NCBI GenBank assembly: GCA_934402125.1
Contig: CAKRTY010000091.1
Coordinates: 1 to 6,577, forward strand
Source of the DNA: an uncultured Anaerosacchariphilus sp.
GTDB lineage: Bacteria; Bacillota; Clostridia; Lachnospirales; Lachnospiraceae
Direction of reading: 5' to 3'
DNA length: 6,577 bases
This document shows, one piece after another, positions 1 to 6,087 of this stretch (position 1 is the stretch's first letter; each line of letters begins with the position of its first letter). The notes below the pieces were generated by a model. The model made no database searches, was not told the DNA's origin, and saw only the letters and a list, made by a program, of their open reading frames with translations. The translations under genes and the position numbers were made by a program.

Positions 1-980
1 GAAGAAGGGTGGAGGCCTGTTATCTTCTGCTGGCAGCCCTGTGCTTTCCGTTCCTGATCTTCAGCGCCTATCTGTACAACGATGTGCTCTCTGTTTTCCT
101 TTCGGTGCTTGTGGTCTGGCAGCTTCTGGAGTTGCTGAAGGGAGGAAAAAAAGCAGCCCTTCTGTGGATGGTACTGGCGGGGACTGCGGCGGTGCTGCTT
201 CGGAGCAACAGTCTGATTGTACTGATTGCGGTGTGCTGTGTATTGGCGGTAAAAGCCGTTTCGGAGAAAAAATGGCTGTATCTTTTATGCGTATTACTTT
301 TGGGCGCGGGCGTGACCGCAGGACGTCAGGCGGTGAACCATCATTATGAGACCGTCTCAGGTACGGCGCTCAACGATGGTATGCCGTCTGTGCTCTGGAT
401 TGCCATGGGGATGCAGGAGGGCGATAAGGAAGCCGGCTGGTACAATGGCTATTCCATGTATACCTATCAGGACGTATGCCAGTATCATGGACCTACCGCC
501 CAGGCTCTGGGAATTGCGGAGATCAAAGCCCGTGCCAGGGAATTTTTGGGAAATCCGGCTTATGCTGTGGATTTTTATTTCCGGAAATTTACCAGTCAGT
601 GGAATGATCCCACTTACGGCTGCTTTATTATGACGTATGCTACAGATCTGGAGCGGAGCGAGCTGGGAAAGAGCCTTTATATCGGACGTCCCAAACAGGC
701 TCTGGAAAGCTTCATGGACTGCTATCAGCTCCTGGTTTACGGAAGTATTCTGTTTCTGCTGATTTACCGGAGAAAAGAAAAAAGAGGGCTGGAGTGGTAT
801 GCGCTTCTGATTGCTGTGATTGGCGGCGTGCTGTTCCATGAACTCTGGGAAGCGAAATCCCGCTATGTGCTTCCGTATTTTGTCATGATGATACCTATGG
901 CGGCTGCAGGCCTTGCGGAACTTGGCGGGGCAATCGGAAAATGGAGGACAAAAGATGAAACTGCAAAAAGTGGCAGATAG
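1..980 (+). CDS. GT39/GT-C-like polytopic membrane glycosyltransferase, 5'-truncated by window edge
   Basis: This is the C-terminal part of an integral membrane protein, probably a GT-C fold glycosyltransferase that uses polyprenyl-phosphate sugars outside the cell membrane. The frame is open to the left edge. Residues RR at 3-8 and those after align directly with KR191-192 onward of the next gene's product, so about 190 N-terminal residues, including the expected catalytic loop, lie outside the window. The GTG at 9 sits inside a membrane helix and is not a start. Visible features are several hydrophobic helices, an AMGMQ motif, an extracytoplasmic stretch ending in FTSQWNDPTY, and a C-terminal LWEAKSRYVLPYF motif before the last helix. 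These match the next protein block by block. The last 26 bp overlap the next gene. Membership of the glycosyltransferase family rests on the paralogue and on overall build; the sugar and acceptor are unknown. Confidence 0.8.
   Translation, partial: RRVEACYLLLAALCFPFLIFSAYLYNDVLSVFLSVLVVWQLLELLKGGKKAALLWMVLAGTAAVLLRSNSLIVLIAVCCVLAVKAVSEKKWLYLLCVLLLGAGVTAGRQAVNHHYETVSGTALNDGMPSVLWIAMGMQEGDKEAGWYNGYSMYTYQDVCQYHGPTAQALGIAEIKARAREFLGNPAYAVDFYFRKFTSQWNDPTYGCFIMTYATDLERSELGKSLYIGRPKQALESFMDCYQLLVYGSILFLLIYRRKEKRGLEWYALLIAVIGGVLFHELWEAKSRYVLPYFVMMIPMAAAGLAELGGAIGKWRTKDETAKSGR
943..947 (+). promoter_or_regulatory. Ribosome binding site that sets the start of the second membrane glycosyltransferase
   Basis: GGAGG lies 7 nt before the ATG at 955, inside the end of the previous gene. 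It favours 955 over the in-frame TTG at 913, which has no Shine-Dalgarno sequence and would add 14 hydrophilic residues before MKLQK. The arrangement suggests translational coupling with the upstream gene. Confidence 0.8.
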
Positions 981-2520
981 GACCGTTTCCATTCTGGGGC
1001 TGATCCTATTTGGAACACTGACTGGCTTCAGTCTGTTCCTGACCTCGTATTTTGGGGCAAATTACGATGAAATCCCCTATCAGAGGGTAGATATTCTTCC
1101 ACTGGTACTCCTGATCTGTGGATTGCTTACCTGGCTGATGTACCAGGCGTCGGAGTGGATGCTGCGGGATGCACAGAGGCAGGAACGGCGGATCCGGATA
1201 CTGGTCGGTCTGGTATTCCTGTATACGCTTATTTTCGGAATCTGGTGGGTCGGCGCGGCCAAATGTATTCCGCTGGGGGATCAGGCTTCCGTCTGCACAG
1301 CGGCGGAACAGTTCCGGAACGGCAACTATGAAATGCTGACCATTGATTCCTATGAAAAATATCTGTTTATCCATCCCCATCAGCTGGGACTGACGGCGCT
1401 GACAGAGCTGATTTTTGCGCTGTTTGGAAATGGAAATTATGAGGCGTTTGAATATCTGAGCTGTCTGGGCGCGGCTCTTACCCTGTATATGGGATACCGG
1501 ATTACCCGGGTGCTGACCGGGGAAAAGCGGGCGTGGATCTATTATCTGTTTCTGGCGGCAGCCTGCTTCCCGTTTTTATTCTATGTGGTGTTCGTGTACG
1601 GAGAGATTCCCTCCATCACCTGTTCGATGGCGGCTGCCTGGGGCTTTCTGGAATACCGGAAGCGGCAGACGGAGAAAAAGCGCCTGGGCTGGCTGGCCCT
1701 GTGCTGCGTGGGAACTGCCCTGGCCTGCCTGATTCGCAATAACTGTGTCATACTGCTGATTGCCTTTGTATTGATTCTGCTGGTCTGCGCGGTCAGTGAA
1801 AGAAAGCTTAGGCCTCTGCTGGCGGCAGTTCTGATAGCGGCAGTTTTTATGGGAGGAAGGGCTGCCCTGCGTAAATCCTATGAGCTTCGTTCCGGCGTGG
1901 AACTGAACCAGGGAGCGCCCATGCTTCTCTATGTGGCAATGGGAATGCAGAAGGGCGAGGGAGCGCCCGGCTGGTCCAACGGATACATTCTGCACAATTA
2001 CTGGGGCGTATCGGATTTTGACAATGAAGTATCGGAGGCTATGGCGAAACAGGATATCCGTAATTCCGCGTCTGAATTCCTGCACCATCCAAAATACGCG
2101 CTGCGCTTCTATGTGGAAAAATTTACCAGTCAGTGGAACGATCCTACTTATGAGTGTTATGCCATGACCCATATCAGCGGGGACGAACCGAGAGGGCCGG
2201 TGGCGGACAGTATCTTCCATGGAAGGCTGCACACCATGTTTGAGTGGTTTATGAACCAGTATCAGACGCTGATCTACGGTGGCGTATTCCTGTGGCTGCT
2301 GTACGGGTTCTGGAAAAAAAAGGATCTCTCCGTGCTGGTGCTGGTTGTCGGCGTAATCGGAGGATTTCTGTTCCACATGCTCTGGGAAGCAAAGGGCCGT
2401 TATATCCTGCCGTATTTTATGCTAATGCTGCCGATGGCGGCCGCAGGACTTGCGGAATGTTCCGTCCGGCTGAAAAGCTGGCTTGAAAAGAAGGGAAGAC
2501 TTCCGGCAAAGGGAGTATAA
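955..2520 (+). CDS. GT39/GT-C-like polytopic membrane glycosyltransferase (paralogue of preceding gene)
   Basis: This 521-residue protein has about 11-13 hydrophobic segments (roughly 11-33, 46-66, 82-101, 165-186, 193-215, 245-262, 264-280, 285-301, 432-450, 459-475, 484-500). The loop after the third segment contains GDQ at 108-110 and YLFIHPHQLG at 136-145. This resembles the first extracytoplasmic loop of GT39/PMT-like GT-C enzymes, where an Asp is catalytic, so D109 is the best candidate by inference. VYGEIPS at 214-220, AMGMQ at 328-332, FTSQWNDPTY at 390-399 and LWEAKGRYILPYF at 476-488 are shared wholly or partly with the preceding gene. The likely role is transfer of a sugar from a lipid-phosphate carrier to a surface glycan or lipid; the substrate is unknown. 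The start at 955 has GGAGG 7 nt upstream. The gene overlaps its predecessor by 26 bp and is followed after 11 bp by the next gene, consistent with one operon. Confidence 0.85.
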   Translation: MKLQKVADRTVSILGLILFGTLTGFSLFLTSYFGANYDEIPYQRVDILPLVLLICGLLTWLMYQASEWMLRDAQRQERRIRILVGLVFLYTLIFGIWWVGAAKCIPLGDQASVCTAAEQFRNGNYEMLTIDSYEKYLFIHPHQLGLTALTELIFALFGNGNYEAFEYLSCLGAALTLYMGYRITRVLTGEKRAWIYYLFLAAACFPFLFYVVFVYGEIPSITCSMAAAWGFLEYRKRQTEKKRLGWLALCCVGTALACLIRNNCVILLIAFVLILLVCAVSERKLRPLLAAVLIAAVFMGGRAALRKSYELRSGVELNQGAPMLLYVAMGMQKGEGAPGWSNGYILHNYWGVSDFDNEVSEAMAKQDIRNSASEFLHHPKYALRFYVEKFTSQWNDPTYECYAMTHISGDEPRGPVADSIFHGRLHTMFEWFMNQYQTLIYGGVFLWLLYGFWKKKDLSVLVLVVGVIGGFLFHMLWEAKGRYILPYFMLMLPMAAAGLAECSVRLKSWLEKKGRLPAKGV

Positions 2521-2525
2521 AGGAG
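2519..2525 (+). promoter_or_regulatory. Ribosome binding site of the PTPS_related membrane protein gene
   Basis: AAAGGAG overlaps the TAA stop of the preceding gene and lies 6 nt before the ATG at 2532. Stop and Shine-Dalgarno are merged, which suggests translational coupling and continuous transcription. Confidence 0.75.
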
Positions 2526-2531
2526 TCGCGA

Positions 2532-4823
2532 ATGAAGGAGTTTTGGAAAAAATATAAAGGGCAGCTGCTCGTTACGCTGATCCTGATGATTCTTGTAGTT
2601 GCAGCCCCCTTCGAGTCTTATTATCAGAGAAGCTGGATGGCGTCAGATCTGGAGATTCCGGCGGAGACGGAGGGTTTTGCGGCTCTGACGGAGGACGAGG
2701 ATCCGGTTCTGGAGATAAAAGAGGGCGCAAAACCCGGGACGGTTGCAGTGGTGGAGAACGTCACTCTTCAGAAGGGAACTTACCGAATCCAGGCGGTGAC
2801 TCTTTCAGAAAGCAGCCAGAACACGCTGGAAATCTGGAGCAGCCGTCATCTCAATGGGGACAATACGGAAGGAAAGCTGTTGGGAGAAATGAGCCTGGCT
2901 TCCGAAGGGGGACTGAAGGAAGCTACATTCTGCGTAGAGGATTCCCTGGAGGACGTAAGCTTCCGGGTGCTGTACGGCGGAACAGGAAACCTGAATGTCA
3001 GCAGCCTGTACCTGACCAGCACCGGACGGATGTACCGGGATCTCTGGATTCTGATGGGGCTGGTTTTGCTGGTGTCCATGCTAATTCTGCTGCTGCGGAT
3101 AAAAAAAGGCGATCCGGACAGAATGGGAAAAAGAGCCCTGCTGATACTGGGGGCGGCGGTCGTCCTGGCAGCGGTTCCAGTAAGCTTCCAGTATGTGCTG
3201 GACGGAAATGATCTGTATTATCAGTTTAACCGGATTCTGGGAATCCAGGAGGCTTTGAAGGCGGGACAATTTCCGGTGAAGCTGCACAGTACCTTCCTGC
3301 ATGGCTATGGCTACGGTTCCCCGATTTTCTATCCGGAGCTGTTTCTCTATATTCCGGCTGTGTTTGGCTGTATGGGCATGTCTCTGATTGGCTGTTACCG
3401 GCTGCTTCTGCTGCTGGTCCATATGGCGACAGCCTTTGTAAGTTACCGTTCTTTCTCCGGTCTGATGCATTCCAGGGAAAAAGGATTGCTGGCAGCCTGC
3501 CTGTATACCTTATCCGTATACCGTCTGATTGATCTCTATACGCGGGCGGCCCTGGGAGAAGGCATGGCCATGATCTTTCTTCCCCTTGTTATGTGGGGAT
3601 TGTATGAGTTGTTCCTGGGAGATTCCGGGAAATGGTATCTGGCGGCTCTCGGATTTACCGGGGTAATGCAGTGCCATATTCTGACCACAGAGCTCAGCGT
3701 AGTGTTCGGCGCTGCCTTTGGCCTGATGTATATCCGGAAATTAAAGGAGAAAGGACGGATACCCGCGCTGCTGCTGGCAGGCGGAAGCACAGTTCTGATG
3801 AATGTAGGGCTGGTGCTGCCCCTTTTGCAGCATACAGCTTATCCATTTAAGGTATTTTCTGTGGAAAGCACCTTAAGCTGGTGGACGGTGACGCTGCCGA
3901 AGCTTTTTGACCTGCTGTTGTTCAATCCCACCCAGCGGATGTATGCAGGACTGGAAAACAGCGGCGAAATGCCCTGTACCATTGGTTTTGTACTGCTTCT
4001 GGGAATCCTTGCCTTTGGGTACAGCTGGGTGATGAATCCGGAAAAACAGAAAGAGGACGTAAGCTTCCGCCGTTATAAGACTGCCTTCGTGCTGGCGGTT
4101 ATCGGTATCTATGTATCAACCAGCTATTTCCCCTGGGACAGAGTCCAGAGTATCGGCATACTGAACCGCCTGGTAAGTACGGTACAGTTTTCCTGGCGGT
4201 GTCTGGCGATTTCCACTGCGCTGCTCTGTCCGGTGTGCGCGGAGGGCGTCTGGCGTCTGTCAGAGAACCGGGAATTGCGAAAAGGGCTGTGTATCGGGTT
4301 CGGAGTTCTGGCTGTCCTGTGCAGTGCGATTTATGTAAACCGATACTGCGAGGAGGCCGGCCCCCGTTATACCAGTGAGAATGCGTACCAGAGAGAAAAG
4401 TCACAGGTTGATGAAATGTATTTTGTCAATGTGCCCCACTCCAACAGCTTCCGGATCTGGAACCGGGAAAATACCTTTACGCCCTCCGGAGGCGTGACGC
4501 TTTCAGAGTGTGTACGGACAGAGAAGCCGTCGGCAGAATTTACCTATGAAAAGCCGGAAGGAATGGAGTCTGCTTTTGTAGATGTATCTCTGACCTGGTA
4601 TCCGGAGTACCACGCAAAGCTTTCCGACGGTACGCCGCTGCTGACCGATGTGGGCGACGGAGGTGTGCTTCGAATCTGGCTTCCGGAAAACGCGGCCGGA
4701 TCTGTGAAGGTGTATTACCGGGAACCGGGTTATGTAAGGCTTGGAAAGCTGATTTCACTGCTGGCTTTTTCAGGAGTCTGCCTGATGATGGGAAAAAGGA
4801 AAAAGAAAGATAAAACCGTATAA
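2532..4823 (+). CDS. PTPS_related (PF10131-type) large membrane protein, GT-C-like
   Basis: This 763-residue integral membrane protein matches the clostridial family named '6-pyruvoyl-tetrahydropterin synthase-related'. That name is historical: the build is that of a GT-C membrane glycosyltransferase, and no pterin enzyme features are seen. Helix 1 (about 11-27) is followed by a soluble, probably extracytoplasmic beta-rich domain (about 30-167), helices at about 170-189 and 202-219, and then the family signature: GNDLYYQFNRI at 225-235, AGQFPVKL at 244-251 and GYGYGSPIFYPELFLY at 258-273. D227 is the candidate counterpart of the GT-C loop Asp (inference). Further signatures are TRAALGEGMAMIFLPL at 337-352 and VQFSWR at 551-556. 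A second beta-rich extracytoplasmic stretch (about 605-735) precedes the last helix (about 738-754) and a basic tail, GKRKKKDK. It probably works on surface glycan assembly with the two upstream glycosyltransferases. The family assignment is fairly secure; the reaction is not known. Confidence 0.82.
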   Translation: MKEFWKKYKGQLLVTLILMILVVAAPFESYYQRSWMASDLEIPAETEGFAALTEDEDPVLEIKEGAKPGTVAVVENVTLQKGTYRIQAVTLSESSQNTLEIWSSRHLNGDNTEGKLLGEMSLASEGGLKEATFCVEDSLEDVSFRVLYGGTGNLNVSSLYLTSTGRMYRDLWILMGLVLLVSMLILLLRIKKGDPDRMGKRALLILGAAVVLAAVPVSFQYVLDGNDLYYQFNRILGIQEALKAGQFPVKLHSTFLHGYGYGSPIFYPELFLYIPAVFGCMGMSLIGCYRLLLLLVHMATAFVSYRSFSGLMHSREKGLLAACLYTLSVYRLIDLYTRAALGEGMAMIFLPLVMWGLYELFLGDSGKWYLAALGFTGVMQCHILTTELSVVFGAAFGLMYIRKLKEKGRIPALLLAGGSTVLMNVGLVLPLLQHTAYPFKVFSVESTLSWWTVTLPKLFDLLLFNPTQRMYAGLENSGEMPCTIGFVLLLGILAFGYSWVMNPEKQKEDVSFRRYKTAFVLAVIGIYVSTSYFPWDRVQSIGILNRLVSTVQFSWRCLAISTALLCPVCAEGVWRLSENRELRKGLCIGFGVLAVLCSAIYVNRYCEEAGPRYTSENAYQREKSQVDEMYFVNVPHSNSFRIWNRENTFTPSGGVTLSECVRTEKPSAEFTYEKPEGMESAFVDVSLTWYPEYHAKLSDGTPLLTDVGDGGVLRIWLPENAAGSVKVYYREPGYVRLGKLISLLAFSGVCLMMGKRKKKDKTV

Positions 4824-4828
4824 AAACA

Positions 4829-4850
4829 GGGTGGTATACGCATACTACCC
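4829..4850 (+). other. Stem-loop just downstream of the membrane glycosyltransferase operon
   Basis: GGGTGGTAT (4829-4837) pairs with ATACTACCC (4842-4850) around the tetraloop ACGC, giving a 9-bp stem with one G-T wobble. It begins 5 nt after the stop codon. No T-tract follows (CCACAGACAA), so it is more likely a 3' end-stabilising hairpin, or part of a two-hairpin termination region, than a stand-alone intrinsic terminator. Confidence 0.55.
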
Positions 4851-4857
4851 CCACAGA

Positions 4858-4895
4858 CAAATGCGCGGACGGCGAATGGCCTGTCCGCGCATTTG
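4858..4895 (+). terminator. Probable rho-independent terminator after the glycosyltransferase operon
   Basis: AAATGCGCGGAC (4859-4870) is an exact inverted repeat of GTCCGCGCATTT (4883-4894). C4858-G4895 extends the stem to 13 bp around a 12-nt loop. The stem is GC-rich in the middle with A/T flanks, as in clostridial terminators. The T-run is weak: ATTT ends the stem and GGATTTTG follows. The hairpin ends only 9 nt before the next gene's Shine-Dalgarno. It could therefore also be a 5'-leader structure if the DUF1540 gene is read from upstream. Confidence 0.65.
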
Positions 4896-4904
4896 CGGAT
4901 TTTG

Positions 4905-4911
4905 AAGGAGG
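4905..4911 (+). promoter_or_regulatory. Ribosome binding site deciding the DUF1540 start
   Basis: AAGGAGG ends at 4911. The ATG at 4913 is only 1 nt away, too close to be used. The in-frame ATG at 4922 is 10 nt away and gives MTKLDC, the usual start of DUF1540 proteins. Confidence 0.75.
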
Positions 4912-4921
4912 TATGTGCGTT

Positions 4922-5242
4922 ATGACAAAACTGGATTGTACCGTAAACAGCTGTCTCTATAATAAAGAGCGGTGCTGCTGTAAGGACAATATTGAGGTAT
5001 CCGGGCAGGCTGCGAAGCATTCCCGGGAAACCTGCTGCCGGAGCTTCCGGGAGCGGAACGAGGGACAGGCCCTGAGCGTGGTGGATATCCCAACGAAGAA
5101 TACGGAGGTGGCCTGTGGCGCCTGTGACTGTACCTTCAATGAGGACTGCCGCTGCACCGCGAAGCATATCGGGATCGCGGGTGGAGCCGCCTGTGACTGT
5201 GGGGATACAGAATGCGCCACCTTCCGCTGTAAGTGTGAGTAA
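4922..5242 (+). CDS. DUF1540 domain cysteine-rich protein (two repeats)
   Basis: This small soluble protein has 106 residues, 17 of them cysteines (positions 6, 11, 18-20, 38, 39, 65, 68, 70, 76, 78, 91, 93, 98, 103, 105). There is no signal peptide or membrane segment, so it is probably cytoplasmic. The N-terminal half (about 4-42) has the DUF1540 pattern: LDCTVNSCLYN, a CCC cluster, IEV and a CC pair before SF. The second half (about 63-105) repeats it in looser form: ACGACDCTFN, CRC, IGI, then CDC and CATF. DUF1540 is widespread in Firmicutes and has no established function. The cysteine pattern suggests metal binding (Zn or Fe-S), but that is inference. The 98-bp gap before it contains two hairpins and no clear promoter. 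It converges on the downstream membrane protein gene. Confidence 0.88.
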   Translation: MTKLDCTVNSCLYNKERCCCKDNIEVSGQAAKHSRETCCRSFRERNEGQALSVVDIPTKNTEVACGACDCTFNEDCRCTAKHIGIAGGAACDCGDTECATFRCKCE

Positions 5243-5307
5243 GGGGCAGGAAGCTGCTATACACGGTAGGAGAATTATGTGCTGCCCCCTGGCAGAAAAA
5301 TAATCTC
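5243..5307. other. Convergent intergenic spacer with a weak dyad
   Basis: This 65-bp spacer separates the stops of the DUF1540 gene (+) and the membrane protein gene (-). GGGGCAG (5243-5249) pairs with CTGCCCC (5282-5288) across a 32-nt loop, and CTGCC (5282-5286) pairs alternatively with GGCAG (5291-5295). Neither is followed by a T-run on the relevant strand, so no convincing terminator is seen for either gene. Confidence 0.3.
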
Positions 5308-5682
5308 TCACGACAGCATTCCCCCAAAGCACCCTCCGGCCGTGCAGATCAGCAGTGTAGTCAGGAGGCTGGAGGGCGTTCCGGAGAAGCCCTGGCGGGA
5401 AGCCAGGGAGATAAGGGCCAGCAGGGCAAAATACAGGAGGCCGCCTGCCGCGCCCCAGAGATACTTGCGGGTTTTCATCATTTTACCCAGGAGAAAGCCG
5501 GTCAGAAAGCAGGCCAAAAGGTAAATGGCAGTGATCCCAAGATTTATGACCGCCTCGGACAGACGCAGCTTATAGAGCAGCAGAGCCAGCAGCAGAAGCA
5601 GCAGTCCGGTGACAATATAGGCGGCCAGCAGGGCCTTTAAAAGCCGTAGGGCCGCGCCCTGGTAATGCTTCATTTTATCCAT
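5308..5682 (-). CDS. TIGR04086-like four-helix membrane protein
   Basis: This 124-residue, very hydrophobic protein has four predicted transmembrane helices (about 15-37, 43-66, 72-93, 103-122) and short loops. Useful landmarks are GFLLGKMMKTRKYLWGAAGG at 62-81 and the glycine-rich C-terminus TAGGCFGGMLS. Size, four-helix build and position beside a SCIFF locus in a clostridial genome fit the TIGR04086 family, whose function is unknown. The start at 5682 is chosen because GGGGAGG (5690-5696) lies 7 nt upstream on this strand. The frame runs on upstream to an ATG at 5754, but that would add a hydrophilic, RBS-less extension. The gene diverges from the SCIFF precursor gene and converges with the DUF1540 gene. 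Its co-occurrence with SCIFF may reflect conserved gene order only; a role in peptide handling or export is conjecture. Confidence 0.8.
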   Translation of the reverse strand: MDKMKHYQGAALRLLKALLAAYIVTGLLLLLLALLLYKLRLSEAVINLGITAIYLLACFLTGFLLGKMMKTRKYLWGAAGGLLYFALLALISLASRQGFSGTPSSLLTTLLICTAGGCFGGMLS

Positions 5683-5689
5683 ATGAATA

Positions 5690-5696
5690 CCTCCCC
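5690..5696 (-). promoter_or_regulatory. Ribosome binding site of the four-helix membrane protein
   Basis: Read on the minus strand, GGGGAGG lies 7 nt before the ATG at 5682. This fixes the start and excludes the longer reading from 5754. Confidence 0.75.
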
Positions 5697-5699
5697 ACG

Positions 5700-5721
5700 G
5701 GCGGCATTTGCAGGAGCCGCC
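5700..5721 (-). other. Possible 5'-leader hairpin of the four-helix membrane protein gene
   Basis: GGCGGC (5700-5705) and GCCGCC (5716-5721) form a perfect 6-bp GC stem with a 10-nt loop. The hairpin sits 3 nt upstream (minus strand) of the Shine-Dalgarno and could affect translation start. It is short and may be fortuitous. Confidence 0.3.
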
Positions 5722-5774
5722 TTTCTGGTTCAGTATATGAGGAGAAATTTTCATCCATGCATAGAAAAAAATGC

Positions 5775-5803
5775 TTTTAAAATCACGGCATTTATGCTAT
5801 ACT
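5775..5803 (+). promoter_or_regulatory. Candidate sigma-A promoter for the SCIFF precursor, extended -10
   Basis: TGCTATACT (5795-5803) is an extended -10 element (TGn plus TATACT, 5 of 6 matches to TATAAT). At 17-nt spacing upstream lies TTTTAA (5775-5780), a poor -35 (3 of 6), in an A/T-rich stretch. Transcription would start near 5810, leaving a leader of about 60 nt before the ATG at 5870. It is the best promoter candidate in the window. Confidence 0.6.
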
Positions 5804-5806
5804 ATT

Positions 5807-5818
5807 CTGTAACTACAG
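5807..5818. promoter_or_regulatory. 12-bp dyad at the predicted SCIFF transcription start
   Basis: CTGTA (5807-5811) and TACAG (5814-5818) are exact inverted repeats around AC. The dyad sits on the predicted +1, where a repressor could block initiation. It is short, and no regulator family is recognised from it. Confidence 0.25.
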
Positions 5819-5854
5819 GACATGATATCCATAAGCCCTGGAAGATTGAGAGAC

Positions 5855-5861
5855 AGGAGGG
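5855..5861 (+). promoter_or_regulatory. Strong ribosome binding site of the SCIFF precursor
   Basis: AGGAGGG lies 8 nt before the ATG at 5870. It rules out the in-frame ATG at 5822, which has no Shine-Dalgarno and would add 16 residues foreign to the SCIFF leader. The near-consensus sequence fits high expression of a small peptide. Confidence 0.8.
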
Positions 5862-5869
5862 AAACCAAG

Positions 5870-6013
5870 ATGAAGCATATTCAGACACTGAACACACAGA
5901 TTCTGCAGAATACCGTGAAAAAAGGTGGCTGCGGAGAGTGCCAGACATCCTGCCAGTCAGCATGTAAGACATCCTGCACCGTAGGAAACCAGACATGCGA
6001 GCAGCATAAATAA
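5870..6013 (+). CDS. scfA: SCIFF ranthipeptide precursor (six cysteines in forty-five residues)
   Basis: This 47-residue RiPP precursor has a leader of about residues 1-20, starting MKHIQTLNTQ, and a core with six cysteines at 21, 24, 28, 32, 36 and 43 (CGECQTSCQSACKTSC, then a last Cys near the end). This is the SCIFF/TIGR03973 pattern, and the short C-terminal tail EQHK is also typical. In characterised SCIFF peptides the partner radical SAM enzyme joins a cysteine sulfur to a threonine carbon. As I recall, the published bridge is Cys32-Thr37, and both residues fall at exactly these positions here. T26, T34, T37 and T42 are other possible partners. The maturase gene follows 79 bp downstream, after a hairpin. 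The family is near-universal in Clostridia; a signalling or quorum-sensing role has been proposed for some members but is not settled. Too short for many gene callers, it is recognised here by motif and ribosome binding site. Confidence 0.95.
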   Translation: MKHIQTLNTQILQNTVKKGGCGECQTSCQSACKTSCTVGNQTCEQHK

Positions 6014-6034
6014 GGCATTAAAAAAAGCGTTTAG

Positions 6035-6062
6035 AATACCCCGCCGCTGACGGCGGGGTATT
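6035..6062 (+). terminator. GC-rich hairpin between SCIFF precursor and maturase (partial terminator)
   Basis: AATACCCCGCCG (6035-6046) pairs perfectly with CGGCGGGGTATT (6051-6062) around the tetraloop CTGA, a 12-bp stem. The following T-run is short (TATTTGA, partly in the stem). No clear promoter is seen between it and the maturase ATG at 6093. The hairpin therefore probably terminates or stabilises part of the transcripts, giving more precursor than maturase, as in many RiPP loci. Confidence 0.75.
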
Positions 6063-6081
6063 TGATCGATCAAAGATATTT

Positions 6082-6087
6082 AAGGAG
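6082..6087 (+). promoter_or_regulatory. Ribosome binding site of the SCIFF maturase
   Basis: AAGGAG lies 5 nt before the ATG at 6093, in an A-rich context (AGAAAACATG). Confidence 0.75.

Noticed and set aside
9..11. GTG as start of the first gene
   Set aside because: It lies in a hydrophobic helix, has no Shine-Dalgarno, and the frame upstream to the window edge aligns with the middle of the paralogue; the gene is truncated instead.
913..954. N-terminal extension of the second glycosyltransferase from a TTG
   Set aside because: GGAGG at 943-947 points to the ATG at 955, and the added residues are unlike a membrane protein start.
1576..2376. Long antisense open frame (266 codons) within the second glycosyltransferase gene
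   Set aside because: It is low in hydrophobic segments, rich in His/Gln as expected of a complement read-through, and lies opposite a clear conserved gene.
2949..4069. 17-bp exact repeat (2949-2965 and 4053-4069) inside the 763-residue protein gene
   Set aside because: Both copies encode EDVSFR in unrelated parts of the protein; with no surrounding similarity it looks like coincidence of codon choice.
4913..4921. ATG at 4913 as DUF1540 start
   Set aside because: It is only 1 nt from the Shine-Dalgarno; the ATG at 4922 gives correct spacing and the family-typical N-terminus.
5282..5295. CTGCC/GGCAG hairpin as terminator of the convergent genes
   Set aside because: On the plus strand an A-run follows the stem, and on the minus strand the T-run precedes it, so neither orientation gives a standard intrinsic terminator.
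4730..5332. Antisense open frame across the hairpin region and DUF1540 gene
   Set aside because: It crosses a terminator and two real genes and has no domain or ribosome binding site.
5822..5869. Longer SCIFF precursor starting at 5822
   Set aside because: No Shine-Dalgarno precedes it, and the strong one at 5855-5861 sits inside this segment, serving the ATG at 5870.
5665..5967. Plus-strand open frame across the divergent intergenic region
   Set aside because: It overlaps the start of the membrane protein gene and the SCIFF gene in another frame, with no recognisable domain; it is a shadow.
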